From Rhodoblastus sp963736175 (GTDB taxonomy: Bacteria; Pseudomonadota; Alphaproteobacteria; Rhizobiales; Beijerinckiaceae), in contig CAVTNU010000029.1 in the NCBI GenBank assembly GCA_963736175.1, forward strand, positions 124,001 through 188,000: DNA of 64,000 nt. Reading direction: 5' to 3'. Under the pieces are notes generated by a model, which saw only the letters and a list, made by a program, of their open reading frames with translations, had not been told where the DNA came from and did no database searches. The number at the start of each line of letters is the position of its first letter. Position 1 is the stretch's first letter. Shown here one piece after another: positions 16,173-24,690 of this stretch. A program made the position numbers and the translations under genes.

Positions 16173-16661
16173 TGTGTCGCCCTGTCCGCTTCTTGCTGTC
16201 CGCCTTGAGCACCGCAAACGGCCCTTAAGTGCAAAGCGCCGCCTTTTGTCGCTCGCCGCGGTCACATTGCCATAGGATTTGCAATTTGCGATGTGATTTC
16301 GCTGCCGGCGCTGTCTCAGCGCGCTCTTCGCCCCAAGATCGGGAGTAATGACGGACGGCAACTTCGCGCCGATGCACCTTCAGAAACCGACTTCTCGTTC
16401 ATTTACCTCAGAGGGCCTCGGCACGGTGGCCCGGTGCCGCCCCCTACCGCTGGAGGAGTTGGGCGACTCGGAAACGGAAATCCGCAACTTGGTCATGCGG
16501 CGTGGCCAGCCGGCCAAACCTGTGGCAGACAGCAAATAGGTCCGGGCCGACTCTAGGGCGGTTCGAAGAAGCGGCAGCACTCGAAAGGCCCCGCCGTGCT
16601 GTGCTGGTGCTGTTTCACGGCCTTTGGCGCTTCGGTCAAATCCAGCTAACTCGTTGATTTT
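16173..16661. other. gene-poor right flank of the element
   Basis: About 490 bases without a gene I can support. A 63-codon ORF at 16348-16539 on the plus strand starts with ATG behind GGGAG but has no recognisable features. The segment GGTGCTGTTTC at 16606-16616 also occurs at 4696-4706 near the left end in the same orientation, so it may be an integrase arm-binding site. Confidence 0.4.
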
Positions 16662-16709
16662 AATGGTGGGCGATATAGGGATCGAACCTATGACCCCACC
16701 CGTGTGAAG
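16662..16709. repeat. right attachment site within tRNA-Val
   Basis: 48 bases identical to 4520-4567. Here the block forms the 3' part of a complete tRNA gene, so integration left the tRNA intact at this end. Confidence 0.92.
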
Positions 16710-16738
16710 GGTGTGCTCTCCCGCTGAGCTAATCGCCC
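16664..16738 (-). tRNA. tRNA-Val (anticodon CAC)
   Basis: A 75-nucleotide cloverleaf. The acceptor stem is GGGCGAT paired with ATCGCCC, the D arm GCTC/GAGC, the anticodon stem CACCC/GGGTG with loop TTCACAC (anticodon CAC), and the T arm ATAGG/CCTAT with loop TTCGATC. CCA is encoded. Its 3' part serves as the attachment site of the element. Confidence 0.93.
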
Positions 16739-16935
16739 GGCCGAAACTTCGGCGGAAGCCTCCTTTAGGAAACGGCGAGGCCGCCGTCAAGCCGCGCGCC
16801 AGTGTTGCCTTCCCGTCACGGCGGGCGGCAATGATTCCGCGGCGCAAAAAAGAGGCGCCGAATGGCATTGCCAAAAGCGGCGGTTTGGCGGCAACATCGC
16901 CGCGATGCGCCCCCCGCGCATAGCCGCCAACTTTT

Positions 16936-17532
16936 ATGAGGCTGTTCATGCTTCGCCGTATTTCGACACTGACGGGCGCGTTCGCAAGCTTGACGCTGTT
17001 GCTCGCCACGCCAACGCAAGCCGCTTTCTTCGATTTCCTGTCCGGCGGTTCGCAGTCAAGCTTCGGTCAGGACGGGCGCCCGCGCCAAGTCGCCCCGCCG
17101 CGCGAGACCGTTTCCTATTCCGGCCGCCAGCCGGCCGGCACGATCATCATTTCGACCAGCGAGCGGCGGCTCTATTATGTGCTCGGCAATGGTCAGGCGA
17201 TCCGCTACGGCGTCGGCGTCGGCCGTCCGGGATTCGAATGGTCCGGCACCCGTCATGTCTCGATGAAACGCGAATGGCCGGATTGGACGCCGCCGGCGCA
17301 AATGATCAGGCGCCGCCCCGACCTGCCGCGCCACATGGCCGGCGGCATCGCCAATCCGCTCGGCGCTCGCGCCATGTATCTGAGCGGCACGCTTTATCGC
17401 ATTCACGGCTCGAACGAGCCGGAATCGATCGGCCACGCCGTCTCGTCCGGCTGCATCCGCATGACCAATGACGACGTCGTCGATCTCTACGACCGGGTGC
17501 GCATCGGCACGCGCGTCGTTGTGGAGCGATAG
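16936..17532 (+). CDS. L,D-transpeptidase (ErfK/YbiS/YkuD family), exported
   Basis: 198 residues. A signal peptide occupies residues 1-29 (LTGAFASLTLLLATPTQAA). The YkuD domain spans about 65-198, with the catalytic signature HGSNEP...SSGCIRM, where the His and Cys are both present. These periplasmic enzymes form 3-3 cross-links in peptidoglycan or attach proteins to it. The gene stands alone between the tRNA and the caspase-like gene and ends in a strong intrinsic terminator. The ATG at 16948 is an alternative start. Confidence 0.9.
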   Translation: MRLFMLRRISTLTGAFASLTLLLATPTQAAFFDFLSGGSQSSFGQDGRPRQVAPPRETVSYSGRQPAGTIIISTSERRLYYVLGNGQAIRYGVGVGRPGFEWSGTRHVSMKREWPDWTPPAQMIRRRPDLPRHMAGGIANPLGARAMYLSGTLYRIHGSNEPESIGHAVSSGCIRMTNDDVVDLYDRVRIGTRVVVER

Positions 17533-17570
17533 GGCGCGCCTGTCCGACGACGATCGCTGAAACGATCCGT

Positions 17571-17598
17571 AAGGGCCGGTTCGCTGGCCCTTTTTTTT
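17571..17598 (+). terminator. intrinsic terminator after the L,D-transpeptidase gene
   Basis: Arms AAGGGCC and GGCCCTT with an 8-base loop are followed by a T tract to 17598. Confidence 0.85.
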
Positions 17599-17726
17599 GC
17601 GTCTTTGTCGGCGTTGCCCGGCGTTCATCCGTCATTCAGCCGCGCCAGCGTGAGATGAAGGCGAAACATAGGGGCGAATCTGTTATAGATCGCCCGATGT
17701 GGGGTCTTTTATCCTTTGGAGCGCAC

Positions 17727-19811
17727 ATGGCTTTGCTTTCCCGCCTGACGGCATTATTGGTCGCCTTCGCGCTCGTCCTGCCGGGCGGTCTCGTTCAGGC
17801 GCAGGCTCCGGCGCCTGTCGGCGCCGCGCCGCGCATCGCCCTTGTCATCGGCGAAGCCGCGTATTCGACCGGCGCGCTGGCGACGCCGGCCAACGACGCC
17901 GGCCTGATCGCCGATACGCTGCGAGCGGCCGGCTTCGACGTCACCGGCGCCGCCGATCTCGACCAGGAAACCCTGCGTAACGCCTTCCGCGAATTTCTGG
18001 AAAAGGCGGCGAGCGCCGGGCCGGACGGCGTCGCCTTCGTCTATCTGTCGGGTCGGGCGCTGCAATACGCTGGCGAGAATTATTTCGCGCCGGTCGACGC
18101 CGTCATCGCCCGCGATTCAAACGTGCCGATCGAAGCCCTGCGCCTGTCGGACTTCACCCGTCCGCTCGCCGATCTGCCGCTTAAAGCGCGCATCATCGTG
18201 ATCGACGGGGCGCGCGCCAATGCGTTCGTCCAGTCCGGCCCGCCGCTGGCGGGCGGTCTGGCGCTGGTCGATCCCGAGCCCAATTCGCTTTACGCGTTCA
18301 ACGCCGCGCCGGGCGCCATCGCCGGTGAGGAAAAGGGCCCCTATAGCGTCTATGCGCGCGCCGTGGCCGAAATGCTGCGCGAGGGTGGTCTGAATATCGA
18401 CGAGGCTTTCGCCCGGGTGCGTTTGCGCGTCAGCGAACAGACCAACGGCTCGCAGGTTCCCTGGAGCGCTTCGAAACTGTCCGCTCCTTTCTCGCTGTTC
18501 GCCCGCGCGCCGGGCGCGCCGGCGCCGGTCGTGGCGCTGGAGACGCAGGCCAATCTGCGCGCGCGGCCGATCCGCGATTTCCCGGCGGCGGAAGCCTATG
18601 CGATCGCGCTGGAGCGCGACACCTTCGCCGGCTATCAGGACTTCCTCAACGCCTTCCCCAATCATCCGCTGGCGCAGCGCGTGCGTGTGATGCTGGCCCT
18701 GCGGCGCGAGGCGATCACCTGGCGGCGCGCCTACAGCGCCGACACGCCCAACGCCTATTGGACTTATCTCGTGCGTTATCCGCAAGGCCCGCACGCCGAG
18801 GACGCGCGCCGGCGCCTGGCCTTCCTGCGCGCCGCGCTCGTCGCGCCGCCGCAGTACGAGGCCTTCGCCTTCGACGCGCCGCCGCCGCCCGACTACGAAT
18901 ATGGCTATGTCGATCGACACTATGTGATGTTCGACGATCCCGACTACGCGCCGCCGCCGCCGATGCCGATGTTCCTGGCGCCTGAACCGCGCGAATTCGT
19001 CGAGCTGCCGCCGCCGCCGCCGCCGCCTCATCACGGCCTGCTGCCCTTGCCGCTGGCGGTGCCGCTGCTGGCCGCGCTGCCGGCGATCGCCATCGGCGTC
19101 TTCCGCGCTCCTGGCGCGCTTACCGCCAAGCAGCCGGGCGCCGACGATTATTATCGCAGCCATTATCACATGCCCGGCGCGCCGGCGCCGTCAACGCCGC
19201 CGGCTTTGCCGCCGGGCGGGGCCGGCTTGCCCAACAACGGGCAGGGCCGCCCGCTGCCGCATCCGCCCGGATCGCCGGTTCAAGCGGTCGCGCCATTGCC
19301 GGGCGCCGCTTTGCCCGGCGCTCATCCGGGCGCAGGAATGGCGCCGAACGCGCCTCCCGCCGGTCCCGGTCTAGCGCCGCCGCATCAGCATGGCTTGCCT
19401 GTTCAGCCGGCGACGCCTGGCGCACCCGCCGTCAGTCCGAATGCGGGAGGCCCGGCCCACGTGCCGCCGGCAACGCATGTCGCGCCGCAAATTAAGCCGT
19501 TCACGCCGCCGACGAACCATTTCACGCCGCCGCCCGCGCATGTCGCGCCCGCGCCGGTCCATCCCGCGCCGGCGCAAACGCCGCCGCCGCCGCATTTCTC
19601 GTCGACGCCGATGCATGCGGCGCCGCCGCCGCAACCTCATTTCGCGCCGCCGCCGCAACCCCACGTCGCGCCGCCGCCGCAACCGCATTTCTCCGCGCCG
19701 GCGCCGCAGCCGCACGTCGCGCCACCGCCGCACGCCGCGCCGCCGCCGCACGCCGCGCCGCCGCCGGCCAAGCCGCATTGCGGCGAACACGGCGAGCCGC
19801 CGTGCCGCTGA
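17727..19811 (+). CDS. caspase-fold protein lacking catalytic His and Cys, with proline-rich C-terminus
   Basis: 694 residues from the ATG at 17727, which has a GGAG ribosome site and a following signal peptide (LTALLVAFALVLPGGLVQA). Residues 35-270 match the caspase (peptidase C14) domain of bacterial orthocaspases: RIALVIGEAAY, NDAGLIADTLRAAGFDV, and NYFAPVDA. The catalytic motifs are altered. The usual SGHG is SGRA, so His is Arg. The usual DACR is DGAR, so Cys is Ala. Residues 320-390 resemble a repeat found behind such domains (YWTYLVRYPQGPHAEDA). Beyond 400 come poly-Pro stretches, a hydrophobic segment near 445-470 and a long Pro/His/Ala repeat tail. It is exported and probably a non-enzymatic binding protein. 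Confidence 0.8.
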   Translation: MALLSRLTALLVAFALVLPGGLVQAQAPAPVGAAPRIALVIGEAAYSTGALATPANDAGLIADTLRAAGFDVTGAADLDQETLRNAFREFLEKAASAGPDGVAFVYLSGRALQYAGENYFAPVDAVIARDSNVPIEALRLSDFTRPLADLPLKARIIVIDGARANAFVQSGPPLAGGLALVDPEPNSLYAFNAAPGAIAGEEKGPYSVYARAVAEMLREGGLNIDEAFARVRLRVSEQTNGSQVPWSASKLSAPFSLFARAPGAPAPVVALETQANLRARPIRDFPAAEAYAIALERDTFAGYQDFLNAFPNHPLAQRVRVMLALRREAITWRRAYSADTPNAYWTYLVRYPQGPHAEDARRRLAFLRAALVAPPQYEAFAFDAPPPPDYEYGYVDRHYVMFDDPDYAPPPPMPMFLAPEPREFVELPPPPPPPHHGLLPLPLAVPLLAALPAIAIGVFRAPGALTAKQPGADDYYRSHYHMPGAPAPSTPPALPPGGAGLPNNGQGRPLPHPPGSPVQAVAPLPGAALPGAHPGAGMAPNAPPAGPGLAPPHQHGLPVQPATPGAPAVSPNAGGPAHVPPATHVAPQIKPFTPPTNHFTPPPAHVAPAPVHPAPAQTPPPPHFSSTPMHAAPPPQPHFAPPPQPHVAPPPQPHFSAPAPQPHVAPPPHAAPPPHAAPPPAKPHCGEHGEPPCR

Positions 19812-19957
19812 GTTTTGAAAACGCTTCGGGACTTGCCGAAACCGGCTGATGCGCCTGAGGCGTCGCGTCTCTATCGACGCGCGCGTCCGCATCTGTTAGA
19901 GCGGCGCGAAAGTCCGCTTCGACGAGGCGGGCGGGCCTTGCGACGGGCAGGGCTCAA

Positions 19958-20056
19958 GCATGATCCCAACAAGGCGCTGGACCTCTTGGGCAAGATCATG
20001 CGGTGAAACAACATGCGGAGCGGGCGTTTCGATTTCGTCGAAACGCTTCCCGCTCC
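19958..20056. repeat. extragenic palindromic repeat
   Basis: GCATGATC at 19958-19965 is mirrored by GATCATGC at 19994-20001, an arrangement known from dispersed intergenic repeats of Hyphomicrobiales. A second imperfect hairpin follows directly, with arms 20017-20032 and 20038-20056. The whole 19812-20077 gap holds no gene I can support. Confidence 0.5.
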
Positions 20057-20077
20057 AGGGCATTCGAATTGACCGCC

Positions 20078-20578
20078 ATGACCGATCTGTCGCTCGACTA
20101 TTTTCCGCTCACGCCCGCCGACCTGCCTGCGGTTCGCAAGCTCGACGAACGCGCCTTCGGTCCCGGACGGTTCGCCAAGACCGCCTATCGTCTGCGCGAA
20201 GGCGCAGATCCGGACTGGAGCCTGTCGTTTCTCGCGCGGATTGGCGGCATGCTGGTCGGCGCCAATACGATGACGCCGATTCTGCTCGGCGAAACGCCTG
20301 GCCTCCTGCTCGGGCCGCTGACGGTGGAGACGGCGTTCCGCTCGCGCGGGCTTGGCGAGGCGCTGGTGCAAAAATCGCTTGAAGCGGCCAAAGCGGCCGG
20401 TCACGGCCTGGTGCTGCTGGTCGGCGACGAACCCTATTATGCGCGGCTCGGCTTCAAGCGTGCGCCGCATGGCAAATTCGTTTTTCCCGGTCCTGTCGAT
20501 CCGGCGCGCCTGCTGGTCTGCGAATTGCGGGAAGGCGCGCTCGCCAGCGCGGGCGGGGCGATCTCGTCGAGGCGTTAG
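20078..20578 (+). CDS. GNAT-family N-acetyltransferase
   Basis: 166 residues from the ATG at 20078. The acetyl-CoA-binding region is LLLGPLTVETAFRSRGLGEALVQKSLEAAKAAGH, followed by VLLVGDEPYYARLGFKR. This fits the YhbS-like subgroup of small-molecule or protein acetyltransferases. The substrate is unknown. A second member with the same LLGP...GDEPYY...LGF layout lies at 54291-54902, so the two are paralogues. The 3' end overlaps the convergent patatin gene by four bases. Confidence 0.85.
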   Translation: MTDLSLDYFPLTPADLPAVRKLDERAFGPGRFAKTAYRLREGADPDWSLSFLARIGGMLVGANTMTPILLGETPGLLLGPLTVETAFRSRGLGEALVQKSLEAAKAAGHGLVLLVGDEPYYARLGFKRAPHGKFVFPGPVDPARLLVCELREGALASAGGAISSRR

Positions 20579-21612
20579 GTCAACGCCTCTTTCAGATCGA
20601 GCGTGCCCTTGACGCCAATATCTTCGAAATGCCCCTGCAGAAATTTGTCAGCGGCGCGTCGACCGATCGCGAATAATTGTTTGAAGAAGTCGAAATCCGG
20701 GACCATTTTCGACGCCGCGCCGAATTGGTTCAACTCATCCTGCGCCTCGATCACATGCAGGCGGATCTTCTTGTAGTGGGAGCCTTCGAGGCGACCGGCG
20801 TCGATCAGTCTGGCGACGAAATCGATGGCGCGAAACTCCTGCAGCAACGGCGCGTTGAAGGTGATCTCGTTCATCCGTCCCATGATTTCGGCGGCGTCGC
20901 TGGGCGTTTGCCGACGCTCGATCGGATTGATCTGCACCAGCACGATATCCTGCGCGTCGGTTTCGGTGAAAAACGGGAACAAGACCGGATTGCCCATGAA
21001 TCCGCCGTCCCAATAGGGCTCGTTATCAATGATGACGGCTTTGAAAACGGTCGGCAGGCAGGCGGAGGCCATCAGCATATCGATGGTCATCTCGGGTCGG
21101 CGGAACACGCGCACCTTGCCGGAATAGACATTGGTTGCGGCGATGAAAAGCTTGAAATGGTCGGTGTTGCGCAGCGCCTCGAAATCGATCTGCCGGGTGA
21201 GAACATCGCGCAGCGGATTGATGTCGAGCGGATTGAACTGATAGGGCGAAAACAGGCTCGCGGTCTTTTCGATCAGATCGGCGGCGGGCGTCGCCCCCCA
21301 GAAATTCAAGAGGCCGTCGAACGCCGTGCGCTGCATATCCGACAGATTGCCGTCGATGCTGGCCGAGCGCCAGAATGTCGCAAGCTGTTCGCGCGCGCCC
21401 TCGAAGCCGTTCTTGCGCATGCCTTCGGCGAGATTGATGGCGTTCATCGCGCCGGCGCTGGAGCCGCTCACCCCGTCGAAGTCGAAACGCCCGTCCTCCA
21501 GCAGGCGGTCGAGCACGCCCCAGGTGAAGGCGCCATGCGCGCCGCCGCCCTGCAAGGCGAGATTGATCGTCTTGCGCGCGGGCGCGGCGGGGGATTTGAC
21601 TTTGCCGGGCAT
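20575..21612 (-). CDS. patatin-like phospholipase
   Basis: 345 residues. The patatin domain shows all hallmarks: oxyanion-hole GGGAHG near residue 22, nucleophile elbow GSSAG with the catalytic Ser near residue 50, and DGG near residue 200 with the catalytic Asp. These are serine-aspartate lipid acyl hydrolases. The gene lies 87 bases downstream of 3-hydroxybutyrate dehydrogenase on the same strand, so the two may form a unit linked to polyhydroxybutyrate or lipid turnover. That association is inference. Confidence 0.88.
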   Translation of the reverse strand: MPGKVKSPAAPARKTINLALQGGGAHGAFTWGVLDRLLEDGRFDFDGVSGSSAGAMNAINLAEGMRKNGFEGAREQLATFWRSASIDGNLSDMQRTAFDGLLNFWGATPAADLIEKTASLFSPYQFNPLDINPLRDVLTRQIDFEALRNTDHFKLFIAATNVYSGKVRVFRRPEMTIDMLMASACLPTVFKAVIIDNEPYWDGGFMGNPVLFPFFTETDAQDIVLVQINPIERRQTPSDAAEIMGRMNEITFNAPLLQEFRAIDFVARLIDAGRLEGSHYKKIRLHVIEAQDELNQFGAASKMVPDFDFFKQLFAIGRRAADKFLQGHFEDIGVKGTLDLKEALT

Positions 21613-21699
21613 GGCCTGCCTTGTCTGCGCGTCACGAAGCCCGGAGCGCTGGCGCGCCGCGGGCTTCCCGCAAGGATGTGGGGTGGCGAATTTTCGAAC

Positions 21700-22485
21700 T
21701 CAGGCGGCTGTCCAGCCGCCGTCCATCGACAGATTGGCGCCGGTGATCTGCGCGGCGGCGTCCGAGCAAAGGTAAACCATGAGCGCGGCGACCTGATCGA
21801 CGGTGACGAATTGCTTGGTCGGCTGGGCCGCCAGCAGGACGTCGTTGATGACCTGCTCCTTGGTGAGATTGCGCGCTTTCATCGTGTCGGGAATCTGCTT
21901 TTCGACCAGCGGCGTCCAGACATAGCCGGGCGAGATGCAGTTGACCGTGACGCCGAAGGTCGCCAGCTCCAGCGCGACGGTCTTGGTGAGGCCGGCGATG
22001 CCGTGCTTGGCCGAGACGTAGGCGGCCTTGAACGGCGAGGCGACGAGCGAATGGGCCGAGGCGGTGGAAATGACGCGCCCCCATTTGCGCGCCTTCATGC
22101 CGGGCGTCGCCGCCTTGATGGCGTGAAAGGCCGAGGACAGGTTGATGGCGATGATCTGGTCCCACTTGTCGTCCGGGAAATTTTCGATCGGCGCGACAAA
22201 CTGGATGCCGGCGTTGTTGATCAGGATGTCGACCGAGCCGAACGTCTTTTCGGCGTTGGCGATCATCGCGGCGATTTCGGCGCCTTTAGTCATGTCGGCG
22301 CCGTCGTAGATCGCCTTGACGCCGAACTCCTTTTCGATGCCGGCGCGCTCCGTTTCGATGGCGGCGGCCTCGCCGAAGCCGTTGATGACGATATTGCAGC
22401 CTTCCTTGGCAAAAGCGCGGGCGATGGCCAGTCCAATGCCGGACGTGGACCCGGTGACGACAGCGGTTTTGGCGGCAAGCGACAT
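21700..22485 (-). CDS. bdhA: D-3-hydroxybutyrate dehydrogenase
   Basis: Classical short-chain dehydrogenase of 261 residues. It has TGSTSGIGLAIA for NAD binding, NNAG, catalytic Ser in STASAHSL, YVSAK with catalytic Tyr/Lys, and the characteristic SPGYVWTPLVEKQIP and QPTKQFVT segments of 3-hydroxybutyrate dehydrogenases. It oxidises (R)-3-hydroxybutyrate to acetoacetate in polyhydroxybutyrate use. The ATG at 22485 is chosen because a GGAG ribosome site lies just upstream; an in-frame TTG at 22497 has none. Confidence 0.9.
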   Translation of the reverse strand: MSLAAKTAVVTGSTSGIGLAIARAFAKEGCNIVINGFGEAAAIETERAGIEKEFGVKAIYDGADMTKGAEIAAMIANAEKTFGSVDILINNAGIQFVAPIENFPDDKWDQIIAINLSSAFHAIKAATPGMKARKWGRVISTASAHSLVASPFKAAYVSAKHGIAGLTKTVALELATFGVTVNCISPGYVWTPLVEKQIPDTMKARNLTKEQVINDVLLAAQPTKQFVTVDQVAALMVYLCSDAAAQITGANLSMDGGWTAA

Positions 22486-22657
22486 GAATTTCTCCAAATT
22501 GTGATGACAATAACTAGACTCTGGAATGAATTATAGCGCGCCGCGCCGTTTTTGCATCTGCGTAATGTTCGCAATTGCGAAAGGAGGCTGCCGGCGCCGA
22601 TGGCCTTGGACGCGCCAATCGGCTAAAGTGGAGCGCCAAACCAATAGCCAGGACGCC

Positions 22658-23947
22658 ATGACGCACCGTTTTCCCGCTCTCGTCGAGACCGAAATTCCCG
22701 CCCATCCGCATCCGCGCGGCAAGAGCGTTGGCGTGCGGGTCGGATCGGGCGATCACGCCGTCATCGTCGGCGGCCACGCGCCGATCGTCGTCCAGTCGAT
22801 GACCAATACCGACACGGCCGATGTCGAGGGGACGGCTCGTCAGGTCGCCGCGCTCGCCCAGCAGGGGTCCGAGCTTGTCCGCATAACCGTCGACCGCGAC
22901 GAAGCCGCCGCCGCCGTGCCGAAAATCCGCGATCGGCTGGCGCAAATGGGGATATTCACGCCGCTCGTCGGCGATTTCCATTATATCGGCCACAAGTTGC
23001 TGGCCGATCATCCGGAATGCGCGCAAGCGCTCGACAAATACCGGATCAATCCCGGCAATGTCGGCTTCAAGGACAAGAAGGACAAGCAATTCGCGTCGAT
23101 CGTCGAATTGGCCGCCAAACACGACAAGGCCGTGCGCATCGGCGCCAACTGGGGTTCGCTCGATCAGGAGATGCTCACCCTGTTGATGGACGAAAACTCC
23201 AAGTCGGCGCGCCCGGTCGACGCGCGCGCGGTGACCCGGGAGGCGCTGGTCCGGTCCGCCCTGCTTTCGGCCGAGCGTGCCGAGGAGATCGGTCTGAAGC
23301 GTGATCGCATCATCCTGTCGGCCAAGGTTTCGGCCGTGCAGGATCTGATTTCGGTCTATCGCATGGTGGCGAGCCGCTCCGATTACGCTCTGCATCTGGG
23401 CTTGACGGAAGCCGGCATGGGCTCGAAGGGCATTGTCGCCTCTTCGGCCGCCCTCGGCGTATTGTTGCAGGAAGGCGTCGGCGACACGATCCGCGTCTCG
23501 CTGACGCCGGAGCCGGGCGGCGACCGCACGCTGGAAGTCAAGGTGGCGCAGGAGATCCTGCAAACCATGGGCTTTCGCACGTTCGTGCCGCTGGTCGCCG
23601 CCTGTCCGGGCTGCGGGCGCACCACCTCGACGGTGTTTCAGGAGCTGGCGCGCGACATCCAGAACCATATTGTCGCGCAAATGCCGGTGTGGCGCGCGAA
23701 ATATTCGGGCGTCGAAAATCTCAACGTTGCGGTTATGGGCTGTATCGTCAACGGGCCGGGCGAGTCCAAACATGCCGACATCGGCATTTCCCTGCCGGGC
23801 ACCGGCGAGACCCCCGCCGCGCCGGTCTTCATCGACGGCAAGAAGGCGATGACGCTGCGTGGCGAAGGCATCGCCCGGGAATTTCAGCAGATCGTCGAGG
23901 ATTATGTCGCCAGACGATATGGCGGCGCGGCCAAGGCGGCGGAGTGA
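22658..23947 (+). CDS. ispG: 4-hydroxy-3-methylbut-2-enyl diphosphate synthase (IspG/GcpE)
   Basis: 429 residues from the ATG at 22658. IspG converts 2-C-methyl-D-erythritol 2,4-cyclodiphosphate to HMBPP in the MEP isoprenoid pathway. The family opening PIVVQSMTNTDTADVEGT is clear. The [4Fe-4S] cysteines lie in ACPGCGRTT and GCIVNGPGE. Length is normal for the proteobacterial type. ispA, which acts further down isoprenoid synthesis, lies 0.7 kb away on the other strand. Confidence 0.94.
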   Translation: MTHRFPALVETEIPAHPHPRGKSVGVRVGSGDHAVIVGGHAPIVVQSMTNTDTADVEGTARQVAALAQQGSELVRITVDRDEAAAAVPKIRDRLAQMGIFTPLVGDFHYIGHKLLADHPECAQALDKYRINPGNVGFKDKKDKQFASIVELAAKHDKAVRIGANWGSLDQEMLTLLMDENSKSARPVDARAVTREALVRSALLSAERAEEIGLKRDRIILSAKVSAVQDLISVYRMVASRSDYALHLGLTEAGMGSKGIVASSAALGVLLQEGVGDTIRVSLTPEPGGDRTLEVKVAQEILQTMGFRTFVPLVAACPGCGRTTSTVFQELARDIQNHIVAQMPVWRAKYSGVENLNVAVMGCIVNGPGESKHADIGISLPGTGETPAAPVFIDGKKAMTLRGEGIAREFQQIVEDYVARRYGGAAKAAE

Positions 23948-23965
23948 TCGGCGCGCTGACGCCGT

Positions 23966-24664
23966 TCAGCCGCCGATGAAGCCCGCGCCGATATTGATCG
24001 TCATAGCCAGCACGGCGTTGTTGAAGAAAAAGGAAAAAACGCTGTGCACGAGCGCCAGACGGCGCATCGTCTGGGATGTGACGGAAATGTCGGCGGTGGC
24101 GCAGGCGACGCCGATCACATAGGAAAAATATAGAAAATCGGGATAGTCGGGCGCCTGGTTGCCCGGAATCAGGATGCCGCCGCGCCCGTCCGCCGTCTTC
24201 AGCGTGTCCTTGGCGCACGCGCGAAAATATTCATGCGCGTAATGCAAGGCGAAGGTCAGGTGGATGAACAGCCAGGCGCCGATGATCGTCGCGCTCGCCA
24301 GGGCGATATGCAGAGCTTTCTGCGACGCGGGCAATTCCTTGACGATGGCCAGCTGCGCGAAAATCGCGCCGATCGACACGGTGGCGGCGAGCGCCGCCAT
24401 CGCCAGAATGACGAACCGCCCCTCGTCCTGCATCGCGGCGCGGCGCGAGATGACGTGATGTTCGGAGCGCACGATCATCAGCCCGGCGGCCGCGAGATAG
24501 AGCCAGACGCCGACATTCCAGCCGAGCAGGGCGCGGGTGACGACGCGCCAGTCGGACGGCAGCGCCAGCCCCAGCGCGACGCCGATCACCGCGCAGACGA
24601 ACAACCGCGGCCGCGCGCGCAGGACGCGCAACGGCTTGGGCAGATGTCTGAAGGAGTCGGTCAT
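23966..24664 (-). CDS. DUF1345 membrane protein
   Basis: 232 residues with at least five hydrophobic segments, near residues 22-40, 47-65, 90-110, 122-142 and 205-230. The signatures LTFALHYAHEYF and PDYPDFLYFSYVIGVACATADI are typical of DUF1345 inner-membrane proteins, whose function is unknown. Its start is 26 bases downstream of the ispA stop on the same strand, so the two are probably co-transcribed. Confidence 0.8.
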   Translation of the reverse strand: MTDSFRHLPKPLRVLRARPRLFVCAVIGVALGLALPSDWRVVTRALLGWNVGVWLYLAAAGLMIVRSEHHVISRRAAMQDEGRFVILAMAALAATVSIGAIFAQLAIVKELPASQKALHIALASATIIGAWLFIHLTFALHYAHEYFRACAKDTLKTADGRGGILIPGNQAPDYPDFLYFSYVIGVACATADISVTSQTMRRLALVHSVFSFFFNNAVLAMTINIGAGFIGG

Positions 24665-24690
24665 TGTCCGGGCCTGGCTCTCGACTTGAT

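Larger units (their letters stand above)
4520..16709. mobile_element. tRNA-Val-integrated phage-satellite-like element (PICI-like)
   Basis: A 12.2-kb element bounded by 48-base perfect direct repeats, 4520-4567 and 16662-16709. The repeat is the 3' portion of the intact tRNA-Val gene at the right end. Gene order from the left is tyrosine integrase, small HTH-like gene, AlpA-like regulator, Bro-N-type antirepressor, small ORFs, HTH gene, primase-polymerase-like gene, SF3 helicase, iterons, terminase-small-like zinc-ribbon protein, unknown genes, palindromes and a lipoprotein. This follows the known plan of phage-inducible chromosomal islands: int, alpA, regulators, primase/replicase, ori, then a late interference or packaging gene. 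No large terminase, portal, capsid or tail gene is present. Mobility and satellite life style are inference. Confidence 0.85.

Noticed and set aside
4520..16709. Reading the element as a complete prophage or an ICE
   Set aside because: No capsid, portal, large terminase, tail, lysis, relaxase or type IV secretion genes are visible in 12 kb.
17727..18600. Active caspase-type protease
   Set aside because: The positions of both catalytic residues are occupied by Arg and Ala.
19815..20006. 63-codon ORF between the caspase-like and GNAT genes
   Set aside because: It lies across an extragenic palindromic repeat and has no ribosome site or protein-like composition.
20677..22536. 619-codon plus-strand ORF opposite patatin and bdhA
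   Set aside because: It is antisense to two genes with complete catalytic motifs. Long antisense ORFs are expected at this GC content. The translation is rich in Arg, Gly, Asp and Glu without motifs.
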